NCBI GenBank assembly: GCA_031841125.1
Contig: CM063112.1
Span: 59,945,722-60,009,721 of the forward strand
DNA length: 64,000 bases
Direction of reading: 5' to 3'
From: Acanthococcus lagerstroemiae
Taxonomy: Eukaryota; Arthropoda; Insecta; Hemiptera; Eriococcidae
Translations under genes and position numbers: made by a program
Shown: one piece after another, positions 1 to 13,900 of the stretch
Position numbering within the stretch: position 1 is the stretch's first letter
Layout: each line of letters begins with the position of its first letter
Notes under the pieces: model-generated
The model's input: only the letters and a program-made list of their open reading frames with translations
What the model was told of the DNA's origin: nothing
The model's database searches: none

Positions 1-3000
1 GCCAAAAAAAAAATCATGAACTTTCATAATTATCACAATCGCAACTAGCTGGCAAGGCTCAAATTTGGTAATATCACATCGCCCCTTTGACCCTCTACGT
101 ATGATTCTCAAATTTTCTGGGAGAGGTAAGCTCTCCAAGTCTCTCTTTTTCTATTTGCACGTATATTTATTATCAAGACTGACAATTAATTGTTTCCAAG
201 CAAAAAGAGCTTGTAATGTCGGGAAAAGTTTCACTGGTACGCTGGAGTGTTCAAAATGTAGACGAGCAACAAGTATACTACTGACCGATAAGCAGCTCGT
301 GGTTCTGAAACCTATAAGCCAATAGCTTCAAGGTACTTATTACTTATTCATTAGGTATTTAAAGTTGACTGCAAAATAATAATAATTACTGGTATCGCCA
401 AATGATTTTCATTCGGATCTTCACGATGGCAGCTGTGATTCCACATGTATTCAAGGGCACCTTCCACAACAAAGAGCTAGAATAATCACATACGTCAAGA
501 AATCATGGTTATTCTTCTAAAGTGTGGTTATTTGTCAGCAACACTAGTAATAAATTATAGAGAGCATGAAACACTCTGAATTAGTTGTAAGTTACTTCTA
601 GATCAAGCATCAATGTCAAATTTAAAATTAGTTTGGAGGTTTTTCATGCAATTTAATGCAGTTCAAAATGCCCTATATTCGGCACATTTAATATTAGTAT
701 CAACATGAATGAGGAATGAGAGCGTAGAATATTTCTAGTTCTCACAAAGGAGTGTTCTTACATAAATTAGCACCATAAATGAACATTTAGGTATACTTGA
801 GATGTAGAAGCACTTACCTCACTCAGGAAATACAAGTTAATGGACACTTGATATACATTGTATATAACTATGACAGGTTTAATAGAAAACGGTTCTCGAT
901 TTCGCATGAATTTCGGTCCAGCTTTGGTAACAAACCAGAGATAAAGAGTCAAAATCGTTACTACGATCCACGTATTGCTCAGTAAAGGCCAACGATCAGC
1001 TATTTCTTGCCCTATAGAAAACAAATATATACTTCATGAACTTTAAATGAGAAATTACGTAGTTTTCCGAAGGATCAGTCTCTTTTTATGATCTTATAAC
1101 ACGGGTCCAATATTTTCTTCATAAGTAATAGTGATGCTAATTATTTTGCGATTATTTGGAAGAATATAATAATCGCGATCAAACGACACATGGATCATGG
1201 AAAGCTTATGATTCCCGATATTCTGATTAGACAACGAGCTCGATCTTCAATCATGGATTCGACTAAAAGACAGGAAATAGATAAATCAATTTTAGCAGCA
1301 GATTTACTGAGGGAGGCAGTGCCGTCTTTAGAGGGGAGCTTGAGGAGCTGTAGCCCCGGGCCTCGTAGATGAGGGGCCTTGTTTTCATTAAACTATACAG
1401 GTGAATACCCGTGTGAGATTTAAATATTCTATTATATAACATTCGATAAAAGATTAATTATTTTAGAGGGGGGCTCACTTTAACTTTTAGACTTGGGCCT
1501 CACTTTATCTAAAGACGGCACTGGCAGTGAGGAAAGAGGAACAATCCAACGCATCAAAAGATTTTGTTCCGTCGAAGAATTTCCATTCACGAACTATTGG
1601 AGAAGGGGCAGTTCAACGGGAGCTGACCAGTACCATAACAATCCTTGCAAAAACTAAATTACAACTAGTATGCAAGTTGAAGGAATTTTGAAAGGCAATG
1701 AAAATTTGGAATTCTTCATTTAAAAAATAAATGAGTGAAATTTTTGGTGCCATATTTATATCACCCCCGGTCACATCACAAGGGGCACGAAAAGGAGAAG
1801 AAGAGAAAGTGAAGGAAGGAAGCAAGAATAAAAAAATAATATGCCAGCAAGAAGACAGTTCGCGAGTTCGAAACAACAAATTACGACAAATCTCACGTGA
1901 CCAAAAACTCACGTGATGGAACTGCCTTAGGAAAATTATAACACGATTTTTGATCGTCATGTCTAAATAGTATTGACGGGATTTCAAACAATTGTGTGTG
2001 ATTACGAATACGAGAAATGTACCCATTATTTGATTCAATATTCCCAAGCAATATGTATCAGGGTGTCTAACAAATCTGAAATTTGAAAATACTTGACTTT
2101 ACTTGACCTCTTTTCCTCAAGTGATTATTGACTTAGGGCCCAAAAGCACAGACGGTAACGCCTTCCTCAGTACCAACATATCAGACACCTTTGTACAATA
2201 GTATATGTAACAACTTGGAATAGTATAAATGAAGAACTAATATTTTCTTTTACGAATACCTCATTTTCAAACATCGTTTATCAACATATACATTTCAATA
2301 TGACTCTGGATACTTTTTGGTTCCATTTTCAACTTTTTCTTATAGATTTTTAGTGGTAACCACAACTTGAAACAACCGTCAAGTGTTTTGTGATGAAAAT
2401 TAATATTATAGAAAACAAAATAATACTTCACTTAGAATATAAAATTTGAATGAAAATTGTGAAGAACACATTAATATTTTTTAGAATCAATATTCAAACA
2501 TTTAAACTTATAACTAAGTTTCTGCAGTAATTTTTGATTTTTCTCTTTTTTCATGACCAGGACCAAAAAAAGTAGACTTTATTTGACTTAACTGACCTCT
2601 TTCCAAATACTTGACTTCATTTGACTTACTTGACTTACTTGACTTGTTAGACACCCTGTGTATCCAGAGATGATGATGGAGTCGGTCTCCCACAATCGAT
2701 TCGGCCAGTTGGAAATCGTTTGTAAAATTTCTCTCGAGTTGGGAAAATCCAGCCTTAAAAGACAAGTAAAGACCTATTTTCGCCCGTTTTTACGCTCCAG
2801 TTATCAATGAGGTGGTCAAAAAAAATTTTGTTCATTCTGATCACGGACTTTCTATGCCTGCAAAGGAAAAATTCGTCTGCCCGTCCCTCCCAATGTGACT
2901 CACTTCGCTACGCCTCTATAACCCGTACCAAACTTTTAGTAAAATCTGAATGATTCTTATCTGCGGCTCGGTGAGTCTTAACAGTGTTCAAATCATTATT

Positions 3001-5458
3001 AAGAACATTTTAAAAGAATTTTATCGCCGTCTGCACAATGCATCTCACATTATTGTCAAACTTGAACTTTCAATTTATCAACCGTAGGAACCAGTAATAA
3101 GCCGATGTGTTACACTATATGGCAGTGCATCTTTGTTAGGCTACAAATCTCAGAACCATGAAGATTTCATATCTACCATTCTAACCTGAGGTATGTTACT
3201 GTGTGCCACGCGATAGACATTGATTTAATTAATTTTTTGACGGTTGTACGAGAAATTTCGAATTGGCACATTGTGATTCCACTATACCGTGCGAGTGTAG
3301 GTAGATATAAGCATAGAGAAATGACTTACATTTGGTGTGATAGATAAGAACATCCTGTGGAAGCATTTCTGAAAATATCACCAATGAAGAATAATTAAAC
3401 ATACGTTTATTTACTTCTAGATTAAATTTGTAAAGTAAGTGAGCATTCAGAGAAAAATCAAAAACGTGCTCATTTATTGGGATTTAAACTTAGAGTTTCA
3501 AGAATGCTGGCAGTCCTGCAATATGTGTGAGTGATCACGTATGATTAACCGTAGTAAGCGTGTATCAAACTTCAACTGTCATTAAGTCGATTAGAAATTC
3601 ACTTCCAAATAAAATTTGTCCTAAATTCGACTGCATCATCACCAAAAAATTAAATTATAATCAGTTCTACTGGCAGAATGATTTCTACTTGGTTTTGTAC
3701 CCGACTGCAGATAGCAGTGTTTCTATTTGAAAGTACCCATGATCACTCACTCATTTTCACCCGCTAACACCCGCGCAGGTAATATCGCAGCGCACTTTAG
3801 TGCAGGTTTAAGTCCCAATAGACTCAGACTACATCTTCAACAAGAATAAGAATAAATTGAAGAAAAAAAAAAAGAAAAAAATTGGAAAAGTATAGGCCTA
3901 GAGGCATTGTTTGACAATACAAGTTCATAAATATACTATGGTATGTAATAACCAGGGCCCGGATTTTTGGGCAAAAACCTTTTTTTTTCCCTCTCTCCTA
4001 CCCTTTTACTATTGAGGTTTTTTGGACGAAGCAGGAAATTCTAAAACCAATTAGCTAACTTTGATATGGTCTTTTTTCATTATTTTCTCTTAGAAACGAC
4101 ATTTTCGCTTAAAACTGATGTTAGAAACTTTTCGGGACTATTTTTGGTGGAAGCCCATTTCTCGAGACTATTTTGCCAATTGTCAATCTTTTGAGAAAAA
4201 AATCTTTTAAAATCCATTTCATCTGGGGGGTGGGAAGTCGTACCTAACAACCTTATTATTTGTTGCAATGAAGAATATCGATTCAAAAATGTTACGTTCT
4301 ACATAGTTTGGGAGGAAAAGAAACAATATAAAAATTAGGTTCACGTTTCCAAGGCCTTTAATTTGATACTCGTGGAGTCAAAATTTTATAGACACTTTTA
4401 CTACGAGCCCTTTTTGGATTCTTAGCACCTAACAATCCGACCACTGGTAGGGACTTAAATACGTAGTTTTAGGTGGAAAGTATACAAAATAACCAACACC
4501 TTATGAAAACATTTTGATCCAGCATTTTTGTAAGCGTTAATAAAAGTTTACCTTTTTCAGTGCATTCCATCTCAAATTGGGAACCTGTCGCTTTTGCTAC
4601 AATACTTTACAAAATGGACACACTTGGGTATTCGAACTATGTGTAGATAATCCACTAACAATACCTATAAGTACATCATAGCGCTAATATTCAGCTTTCT
4701 AGTGTGCACCTTTTCAATCCAAAATGTAAACTAAATGGAACAACCATATCAGTGCAGTCTGCATATGAATAACATTTAAGAATAAGAAACAATTTATTTT
4801 AATGGAAGTGTAGCACTCAGTTACAACTACACTAATGAAAAGATGTGATTTTCGACAAATTTCAAGGCTATTTCTACTTATTTCCGGATAAGTAAGTTAC
4901 GTTTTTTTGTTTTTTTTTTTGGAAAAATCGAAAATGGTTAATTGACAGTCATTAATTTGAAATAAATTGTAATGCGCACCTTCTACTTTCTCAAGCTAAC
5001 ACAGTAAAGTACTTAACTATGAGATACAAAATTCTTTTTTTAGACTATCTAAAAAAGAAGAACTCATCGCAAGGCACGTAAAAAAAATGAAAAATCGTAC
5101 CTAATAACCTTATTAGTTGTTGCAATAAGGAATTTTGATTAAAAAATATTACGTTGTACATAGTTTGGGAGGAATAGAAATAATATAAAAATTAGGTTCA
5201 CTTTACTAAGACCTTTAATTTGATACCCATGAAGCCATTATTTTATAGGCACTTTTTGTGGACTATTTAGGTTTTTTTGGAGGCTTATAATACGGGTCTT
5301 TTTTATATTTTTAGCACCTAACAATCCGGGCCATAATAGTAACTTAAATACATAGTTTTAGGTAGAAAGTATACAAAATAACCAACACCTTATGAAAGCA
5401 TTTTGACCCACAATTTTGTAGGCGTTAAAGAAAGTTTACCTTTTTCAATGCATTCCAT
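1..5458 (-). CDS. Elongation of very long chain fatty acids protein (ELOVL), copy A, 3' part outside window
   Basis: ELOVL condensing enzymes sit in the ER membrane and add two carbons from malonyl-CoA to long acyl-CoAs. Visible exons on the minus strand: first exon 4552-4570 (MECTEK) or its duplicate 5440-5458 (MECIEK); exon 1b 3330-3416 (FNYSSLVIFSEMLPQDVLIY); exon 2 818-1011 (RWPLLSN, then KAGPKFM and PVIVIYNVYQV, the usual ELOVL N-terminal signature); exon 3 390-476 (LFVVEGALEYMWNHSCH). Each has AG acceptor and GT donor, and phases join without a break. Exons 4-7, including the catalytic histidine box, should lie just left of base 1, because copy B has exon 4 about 430 bp beyond exon 3. 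No stops or frameshifts were seen. Family assignment rests mainly on alignment with the complete copy B. The two alternative first exons are described separately. Confidence 0.85.
1317..1523. mobile_element. hAT-type MITE, 207 bp
   Basis: The ends carry a perfect 15 bp inverted repeat, CAGTGCCGTCTTTAG. The interior is non-coding. The paralogous position upstream of elongase B exon 2 (about 11330-11345) lacks it, so it is an insertion. CAGTG ends suggest the hAT superfamily. I could not find a clean 8 bp target duplication. Confidence 0.7.
3477..3818. mobile_element. TA-flanked MITE, 342 bp, in elongase A first intron
   Basis: The inverted ends TTGGGATTTAAAC and GTTTAAGTCCCAA are flanked by TA at 3475-3476 and 3819-3820. 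There is no coding capacity. A second copy begins at 63696 and runs off the window. The orthologous place in copy C (about 55180-55190) is empty. TA duplication suggests a Tc1/mariner-superfamily driver. Confidence 0.85.
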
Positions 5459-5950
5459 CTCAAATGGGAACCTGTCGCTTTTGCTACAGTACTTTACAAA
5501 ATGGGCACACTTGGGTATTCGAACTACGAATATGAGTAGATAATCCACCAACAATACCTATAAGTACATCATATAGCACTGATATTTAACTTTTTGGTGG
5601 GCGACTTTCCAATCCAAAATGTAAACTAAATGGGATAATCACATCAGTGCAGTCTGCCTGTGAATAACATTATTTGCGAATAAGGAACAATTTATTTTAA
5701 TGGAAGTGTTGTAGCTCTTAGTAACAACTACGCTAAATGACAAGATGTGATTTTCGAAAAATTTTCAAGGCTATTTCTAAACATTTTCTCGTAGGTAAGT
5801 GACCCTTCTTTTTTTTTTTTTTTTTTTTTGTTGAAAAAATCGAAAATGGTTAAATGACAGTCATTTGAAATAAATTCTAATACGCACATTCTATATCCTC
5901 AAGCTAACACAGTAAAGTACTTAACCATTAGTTACAGAATTCTTTTCAGA
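4237..5950. repeat. Tandem duplication of the elongase A promoter/first-exon segment (2 x about 0.86 kb)
   Basis: Sequence from about 4237 to 5093 is repeated, with moderate divergence, from about 5094 to 5950 at a spacing of about 857 bp. Each unit holds a full start-codon exon (ATG at 4570 and 5458, minus strand) followed by a GTAAAC donor. Copy B has a single unit (about 18120-18990), so the duplication is specific to block A. The sequence upstream of the second unit (5950-6240) matches block B but encodes nothing I recognise. Confidence 0.75.
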
Positions 5951-6416
5951 CTATCTAAAAAAGAAAAACTCATCGCATGGCACGTGCCGAAAGAAACATG
6001 CACAGTAAGGTGGCATTTGTTATCAAAATGTTTAAAATTGGTGAGGAAATCTCTCTCTTACCCCATGACCTGTGTTCATACAGAACTGCACAAAAAAAGC
6101 ATTTTTTGACTTTGCATTTCTTGTTTTGCTTCAGAATGTTTTTAGATGATGCGAGAATATTAACAGGAGATTTCTATTGTATACCCATTCAAAAAAAATT
6201 CTGTGGTATACACGAATAGACAGTTTTAAGAAAATGGGTGAATAAATTCTAATTTGGACCGGAACATCTAGAGTTCAGATCATCTCAGAAAGATATGAAT
6301 CACTTATGCTTCAATTGATGGAAATGTGCTCTCTAAATCTGAATCAGTGAAATTCGCTTGTTTTTTCGTAAGTATATCGATCACATGATCACGAATTAAG
6401 TTCGTGTATTATAAGG

Positions 6417-6440
6417 TCAATCAATCAATCAATCAATCAA
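6417..6440. repeat. (TCAA)n microsatellite
   Basis: Short run of TCAA units next to the start of the truncated Jockey element. Confidence 0.6.
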
Positions 6441-6449
6441 ACCTTTATT

Positions 6450-7400
6450 GAGAACGATCCAAGGTCTCACCTTCGTATAGCACTCTTACTATTCTGAGTA
6501 TGCTCTCGGCTCGTAACAGGCAAAGGTACCCCTCACCCACTCCCATTCTTTGCGAGCTCGTGCCATTCGATAGAAAAGTTTATTTTTTAGAAACCGATCA
6601 ATTTCGTCCCTCCACCTTGCCGCCCAAACTCTTCACCCAGTTCCGGAGGCCAGGTATCTTGCCATTCTGATCGACTCCCGCCTCACCTTGGCGTCCTCAC
6701 ATCACTGCAAAGATCAGAGAAGTCAAACTCCGCTTTCGATCCTTATTCTGGATGCTGCGCTCTCGAACCAATATCTCGTTACGCAACAAGCGCCTACTAT
6801 ACCTGGCAGTTCTCAGGCCTGTTTGGTCCCACGGGGCCCAGGCCTGGGGTTGTGCAGCGTCCACCAACATTGAGAAACTTCAGGTTCTTCAAAACACGAT
6901 TCTCCGGAAGATCACTGGTGCCCCTCAGTTCTTGTCAAACTGGCAACTTCACGCGGATTTCCACCTCCCCACAGTGCGCGAGCTGCTTTCTCACCTTGCC
7001 ACGTCCTACGAACAACGCCTCCACCGGCACCCCAATCAATTCGCTCTCCAACTCCTTCTCCCACCACCATTGCTTCGCCTCCGCCGTCGACACTTCCTGG
7101 ACATCGCTGCTCCTCCATAGCTAAAATTACTGTTAATCTACTCTTAATCTCATATTTCTCACTCTAATTTTAATTTTACTTTTTCGTACGTTGATTTCTC
7201 ACGACACTTTTAAGTTGTAATTAATCGTCTCTTTTCTCTTCACCCAACTACTGCTATTGTCAACCCTCTTCATCCTCTTGGCGTCGTGATTGCACGATCG
7301 TCTGGCAATGTATTTCGTTCTACTCGTTCTATTCGTACTTAGCTCTATTTGTAAATGTACTCTGTACAGTTCAAATAAAACTCATTTAAAAAAAAAAAAT
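6450..7400 (+). mobile_element. 5'-truncated Jockey-type LINE with poly(A) tail
   Basis: Only the end of the reverse transcriptase ORF remains. Around 6710-7120 the reading frame gives RNKRLLYLAVLRPVWSHGAQ, a WGCAAS.NIEKLQ block, then ITGAPQFLSNWQLH and LPTVRELLSHL, which is the conserved RT C-terminal region of insect Jockey elements. The stop is at about 7118-7120. A 3' UTR follows with AATAAA near 7374 and an A-run at 7387-7400. Upstream, 6480-6710 is in a different frame and contains a stop, so the copy is dead. It sits between blocks A and B. Confidence 0.8.
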
Positions 7401-7730
7401 GTATGCACTAAGATATATTCTGAAATTCTCTTTTTGACAGGGGGGGAGGGGTATGATCGATAATAATCCGCGAACATGACCAACAATAATCGCGGATGTT
7501 TTGTCGGCATCCACAACGACTTGTGAGTAATTACACCTGTACTTATACATGCTCCAAGTACGCTGGTATTATTGATTTTGAAAAGAGTATATTTTTCTAG
7601 TACAGAGTGATTTCATTACTATTGAACAATATGTTGTCGGAAGAACAAAAATAGATACGTAGTACTTAAATATTAATAACACGAGTAGCCTGATGCGCAA
7701 TCCGTTATCCTATAGTTACTAGTGAAAAAT

Positions 7731-7930
7731 TTACCCATTTTCAACCCTCAGTTACGCTCAGATTACCCAGAAACCCGTCAGTTACCCTTGGTTCCCCTTT
7801 AGTTACTTGGGCAACTGGCGGGATTTAGTTACCCTCTGGTTACCCGCGGAAACTTTACCCATTTTCAGCTTTCGGTTACCCTCAGATTACCCAGAAACCC
7901 GTCAGTTACCATTGGTTCCCCTTTAGTTAC
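7731..7930. repeat. Tandem repeat of a 76 bp GGTTACC-rich unit, likely in elongase B 3' UTR
   Basis: The stretch 7731-7806 recurs at 7855-7930 with few changes. The 48 bp spacer is also made of GTTACC-like words. It lies 40-240 bp beyond the elongase B stop codon on the transcribed strand. Confidence 0.7.
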
Positions 7931-7970
7931 CTACATTTTATAACATAGAATACTGCTGGAGTACTACTCT

Positions 7971-10900
7971 CTACTCTGACTGACCAATAGGCTTAATTTT
8001 TTTTCCTGGATGCTTCCGCATGATGTACGTTTTCCAATAGAAGTCGGAGAAAAGTACGGCGTATATCGCAGTTAGTATGACGATTAACCGTGATACGTTT
8101 CGTGGCACAGGGCAGTCGAAAATAATTAATGCTAATGAATGCGCTCCTATAATAAAGAACTGTACCTGGAAAATAAAATTAAAGCGTCAGATATTTCAAA
8201 TATGAAATCCCGGGGCTCGTGAGACTTTCAATAAAATTGAAATTGAATTACTATAGACTGGGGTAACTTCAGATTTGTGGGTAAACGTCGGACATTTCCG
8301 GTTTTAGACATTGGAACGGGAACATCGGTTTTAACCACATGATACAAGTCTCCGCTTTTATTTCACACCCTATATAGTTAACAAAGAAATAACACATCTC
8401 ACCAGTGTTACTCCAGTTCTTGTAATGTTCAGAATTCCCCCACAAATCCGAAGTTACCCCAGTTTATGGTGTAGTGTAAAAGTTATCTTACCAGTTGAAG
8501 TAATGTGATGTAATTTTTCCACCACAACCATCTGCGGAATCTCGACCCCAATGCTGCTAGAAAGTAATACGTGTACATAATAACGTGAACGAAGGCGTTA
8601 AACAGAGCAAAAAGAACCGCTTGTTCACCTAGAAATAATAAATTAATGATCTGTTACAAATGCCAAAAACAACAACAAAAAACAGTCGTTTACTTTCCGG
8701 TAATTCAACGAATTGTTATTTATTCACAAAACCTGCGTAATAATATATAGAGAAATTTCTCAAGGATTAGACAAACTAAAAGTCAGTATTGAGATCAGAT
8801 AACGGCTCCCACTTCATTTTAATTAAATTAACTTTTGAGTATCTACTATCTGATTCCTAAATTATGCGACAAGCATGTCAGATAATTATGTTGTTCCCCT
8901 ACATTATGTGATATCTACCGGGTCTATAATCAGGAAAAGGCAAAAAGGAGCATTACCCATTTAAGAAACATTTTACCCGATTAGCAAAAGAAAAAATTTG
9001 TTGCTACACCCTCTCTCCACTCCAATTAGCCCCCTCCCCCCACACAAAAACATAATCACTGTTCTTTGCTCTTCACCCTAACACAAAAGGCTAGGTTACC
9101 CGTAAAACTCATGTCAAATAATTTATGCTACACTAGAATGAGCTTTTCAGCTCGATCAAAAAAATATCTGCGGTTTACCTAGTGTGTACTTAAGAATATA
9201 AAATATCGCCAGCGCTGTGATAGAGTGATGAAAAACATGCAAAAATGTGACGTGATCCTGTTTCTTAGTCAGCACAAAAAACACCTGAAAGAATTCGGTT
9301 AATTTATAATTTCAATGAACTTAGTTCCTATAATGAGTATTAGTTAACAACGTAAGTAGAAATTTAGGGTGGAGATGGTCAGGGGGCGGAAGAAAAGACC
9401 ATTCGTAAACTGAGCAGCCTGCAAAAAATTTTAGTTAAATCAAAAGCTAGAATATGAAGGAATAGGATACTTCAAACAACGAGGCCTAAGAAGTAAAATA
9501 AAAGGACGAGAAAGGAAAAAAATGAAAAGTTAGAGTTGTAAATAGTTCTATCCCATGAACATGTTGTCGAAATCTAACACTAGGAAAATTACTCTATGTA
9601 AGCGAAAAATAAAAATTTTTAATTTAGAAAACTCTATGATTTTCTGAAAAGTGTCAGTTGGTTTCCGATAAAAACTTGTGAAATTCTAGAAGTTCGTTGA
9701 AAAGCTGCATCAGAAAAACGTTCCTCTTCACAGTACTTCGTGACCTTAAAAACGCGAGCATTGCCGAAAAAATTGAGAATGAAATTGAAAACTTATACTT
9801 TATCATCACTGCCCAATTTGTGTTCAATATTTTCGGTTGTGTATAGGTATTATTAGTTTCTAAATCTTCAACCACAATTGGGACAAACCACTAGTCACAT
9901 TTCCCCTTCTAGTCGAAAACTTGCCTTACAGTTTCGCTTTAAAAATCTTGTAATTCTTAATACTACACTCACCGTGTCCAGTAAATCAATCATCCTAGAA
10001 ATGAAATATAGCCATCCATAGGTCAAATACTGCGGCAAAAATACATCAACTTAAATTTAAATTTTCAACTTAAGTGCAAATGAGAGTATAAAAAATCATT
10101 AGTTAACTTTCATAATTATAGGTAATAATCACAACTAGCTTGCCAGCCTGAAATTCGGTAACATCACATCTCCCCTTTGACCCTCTATGTATGATTTTAA
10201 AATTTTCTGAGGGAGGGTGTCCCTCCAAGTCTTTCTATTTGCTTGGAAATTATAATCAACACTGACAATTATTTCCAAGCAAAAAGTGCTTGCAATGCCG
10301 GAAAGATTCCACTGGTGTGGTCAAGTGTTCAAGACGTGAACGAGCAACAAATACTACTGACCGATAAGCAGCTCGTGGTTCTGGAAACTATAAGTCTATA
10401 ATTACGAGGTACCTATTATTTATTCATTATTTAAAGTTAACTGCAAAATAATAATATTTACTGGTATCAACAATTGATTTTTATTCGGATTTTCACGATG
10501 GCAACTGTGATTCCACACGTATTCAAGGGCACCTTCCACTACAAAGAGCTAAAATAATCACACACGTCAAGAAATCGTGATTATTTTTGAGCAACACTAG
10601 TAATAAATTATAGAGAGCCTGCAAGACTATGAAATAATTGTACTTCTAGATCAAGAACTAATGTCAAATTTAAAATTAGCTGTGAAGTTCTTCATGCAAT
10701 TTATTGCAATTCACTAAGTATATTCTGTATATTCAATATCAGTATTAACGTGAATGAGAAATGAGAGCATAGAATATTTCTAGTTCTTACAAATGAGTGC
10801 TCTTATTTAATAGGATAATAAGTAGCACCTTAAATGAACATTTATACTTGAGATGTGGAAGCACTTACCCTACTCAACAAATACAGGTTAATGAACACTT

Positions 10901-13900
10901 GATATACATTGTATATAGCAATGACGGGCCTAATAGAAAACGGTTCTCGATCTCTCATGAATTTCGGTCCGGCTTTGGTAACAAACCAAAGATAAAGAGT
11001 CAAAATCATTACTACGATCCACGTATTGCTCATTAAAGGCCAACGGTCAGCTATTTCTTGCCCTATAGAAAACAAATGGATACTTTCGTGATTTTCAAAT
11101 AAGAAATTATGTTGTTATTCGAAGGATCGGTCTCTTTTTATGATCTGATAACACGGGTCCAATATTTTCTTCATAAGTAATAGTGATGCTAATTATTTTC
11201 CGATACGACATGTGGAAAGCTTATATATGATTCCGATATGCTGATTAGACAACGAGCTCGATCTTCAATCATAATATTCCACTACAGACAGAAAATTGAT
11301 AAATCATTTGTAGCAGCAGATTTACTGTGGGAGGAGGGAGAAGCAATCCAACGCATCAAGAATTTGTTTCTTTGAAGAATTTCCATTCACTAAATGTTGG
11401 TGGCGAGAGGAGGGCAGTTCGAGTGGGCTGACAAGTATCATAAAAATTCTTTGCAAAAACCAGATTACAACTAGTTATTGTGCAAGCTACCAGAATTTTG
11501 AAAGGCAATGGAAATTTGGAATTTTGCATTCTCAAAATAAATAAATAAAATGTTTGGTACCATATTTATACCCTCACTGGTCCCACCAAAAGGGGCACGA
11601 AAAAGAAAAGCCCGATCTGCAAAATCAGCGTGAAAAGACACTCTTTTTGAGTTAAAATAGTGCCGGTACTTGACAATCACATAGGCTCAGCCCACTTGTA
11701 GCAGAACTGATAAATTAGTATCAGGTCAAAAGTGTGTCAAAAAGTCAAAATTGCATCGTAGTGCTCTGATTGTTTGAAATGATTGTCAGAATTTCGAAAT
11801 ATCGTTTAAAAATTTGCAAAATTGACGCAGGTCAAAATTAAGTCAATCTTTTCAGATTGGAAGGCGAGAAAGTGAAGGAAGAAAGGAAAAATAAAAAAAT
11901 ACCAAGCCAATATGGAGACAGCTCGTGACTTTGACACAGCAAATTACGAAAAATCGAAGGTGACCAAAAACTCACGTAATGGAACTGCCTAAGGAAAATT
12001 ATAACACGATTTTTGAACGCCATGTCTAAATACTAGGGGAGAGTCGCCTAATTCGGGATACTTTTTCTAAAATGCCTATAAAATTTATGGAAATTGTTTT
12101 TGACTTCAGAAAAATGGTGGAATGGGTTGTCAAATAATCTATCGTTACGTCTGTCGCGGCCAAATGGTGAAAGTAAGTTAACATTTGAAAATATATGAAT
12201 TTTTTTCTGAACATGTAAAAAAAGAGGGTCTGAAAAAGGGACACCTAATTTGGGGTACCCCCGTATCCTAATTTGGGGTACTACTCCGAATTAGGAATTC
12301 CGAGTCAAAATTGAGAAAACGCCATGTTTGAATGATTCGACTGAAAAAAAAAATCAAAATTATGAAAATAATTTTTAAAAAAATACAAAACTTTCTTTTG
12401 TTAAGCGTAAAAATAACGAAACCTTTATTTTATCAAGGTTAAAAATATAAGATGATGCTAAATAAGTAAGTTAGTATCGACTTAATCTTCGACACACAGG
12501 TCGCAAGTAAAGCCTCCTATTTTCTTTGGACCAGGTTTTGTTTTTTCGAGGCATTTCTGTAAAAAAATCATCATTCCGGTGAGATTAAAATGTAAACAAC
12601 AGGTACCCCAAATTAGGCATTTTCAATTTTCGGAGAAGAAAAAGTGAAAAAAATAGAAAATCAGTACTTACCGATGTTCTCATGCTATATTCGTGTATTT
12701 CAAGTATTTCTGTTTTGATAACAAACAGTTTTAAATCAAAATTTTTAATATTTCTTCAAAATATATCGCTTTCAAATCAACACTTCAAAATTTTTTGCCT
12801 CGTGAAATTCGTTTTTATTTATTTTTGACTTCGTGGTAATAATTCACACTTTTCACCTGGTGTAGGATGGAAAGGCTATGCTAAGGCAACACTTTAAAAA
12901 TTTTCCGATAGATTTCGCTAATTACCAACGGAGATATGATTGTACCCCGAATTAGGCGACTCTCCCCTATTGACTGGATGTTAAACAATTGTGTGAGAAT
13001 ATGGAAACATTATTTGATTCAATCTTCCCAAACCATGTATCCAGAGGGTGATACTACTGCACTAGGTACCTAACTCCAGCCTGCTAGTAGTATAAGCCCT
13101 TCTCACCCACCCCGTGTTTTAGTATCCCATCTGCTAGCGTCGTGATGGAGACAGCAATTCGACCACTTGAAAATCTTTTGAAAACTTTCCCTCGAGTTGG
13201 GAAAATCCAGCCCTAAAAGCAAAGTAAAGATCTATTTCCGCCCGTTTTTACACTCCAATCGTCAATGAGATGGTCAAAAAATTTATGTTCGTTCTGCTCA
13301 CAGACTTTCTAAGCCTGCAGAGGAAAAATTCGTCTGTCTGTCCCTCCCAATGTGACTCACTTCGCTACGCCTCTAGATATAATCCGTATCATCAAACTTA
13401 GTAAAATCTGAATGATTCTTATCTGCGGCTCGGTGAGTCTTAACAGTGTTCAAAACATTATTAAGAACATTTTTAAAGAAGTTTATCGCCGTCTCCACAG
13501 TGCATGTTACATTACCGCCAAACTTGAGCTTTTAATTATATCAATTGTAGGAACCAGTAACAAGCCGACGTGTTACACCATATGACAGTGAACCTTTGTT
13601 AGGCTACAAATCTCAGATCCATGATGATTTCATATCTACCATTCTAACGTGAGACTTGTTAATGTGTGCCACGCGATAGAAATTGAATCAATTAATTTTT
13701 TGACGGTTGTACGAGAAATTTCGAATTGGCACGTTGTGGTTCCACTATACCGAGCGAGAGTAGGTAGATATAAGCATAGAGAAATGACTTACATTTGGTG
13801 TGATAGATAAGAACTTCGTGTGGAAGTATTTCTGAAAATATCACCAAAGAAGAATAATTAAACATGCGTTTATCTATTTCTAGATTAAATTTGTAAAGTA

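Noticed and set aside
1613..2047. 144-codon minus-strand frame
   Set aside because: Not conserved in the paralogous stretches of blocks B and C; ordinary intron/intergenic sequence.
4080..4286. 68-codon frame MNRYSSLQQIIRLLG, also at 17963-18190
   Set aside because: Conserved only because it lies in duplicated block sequence; no splice or family evidence and absent as a frame in block C.
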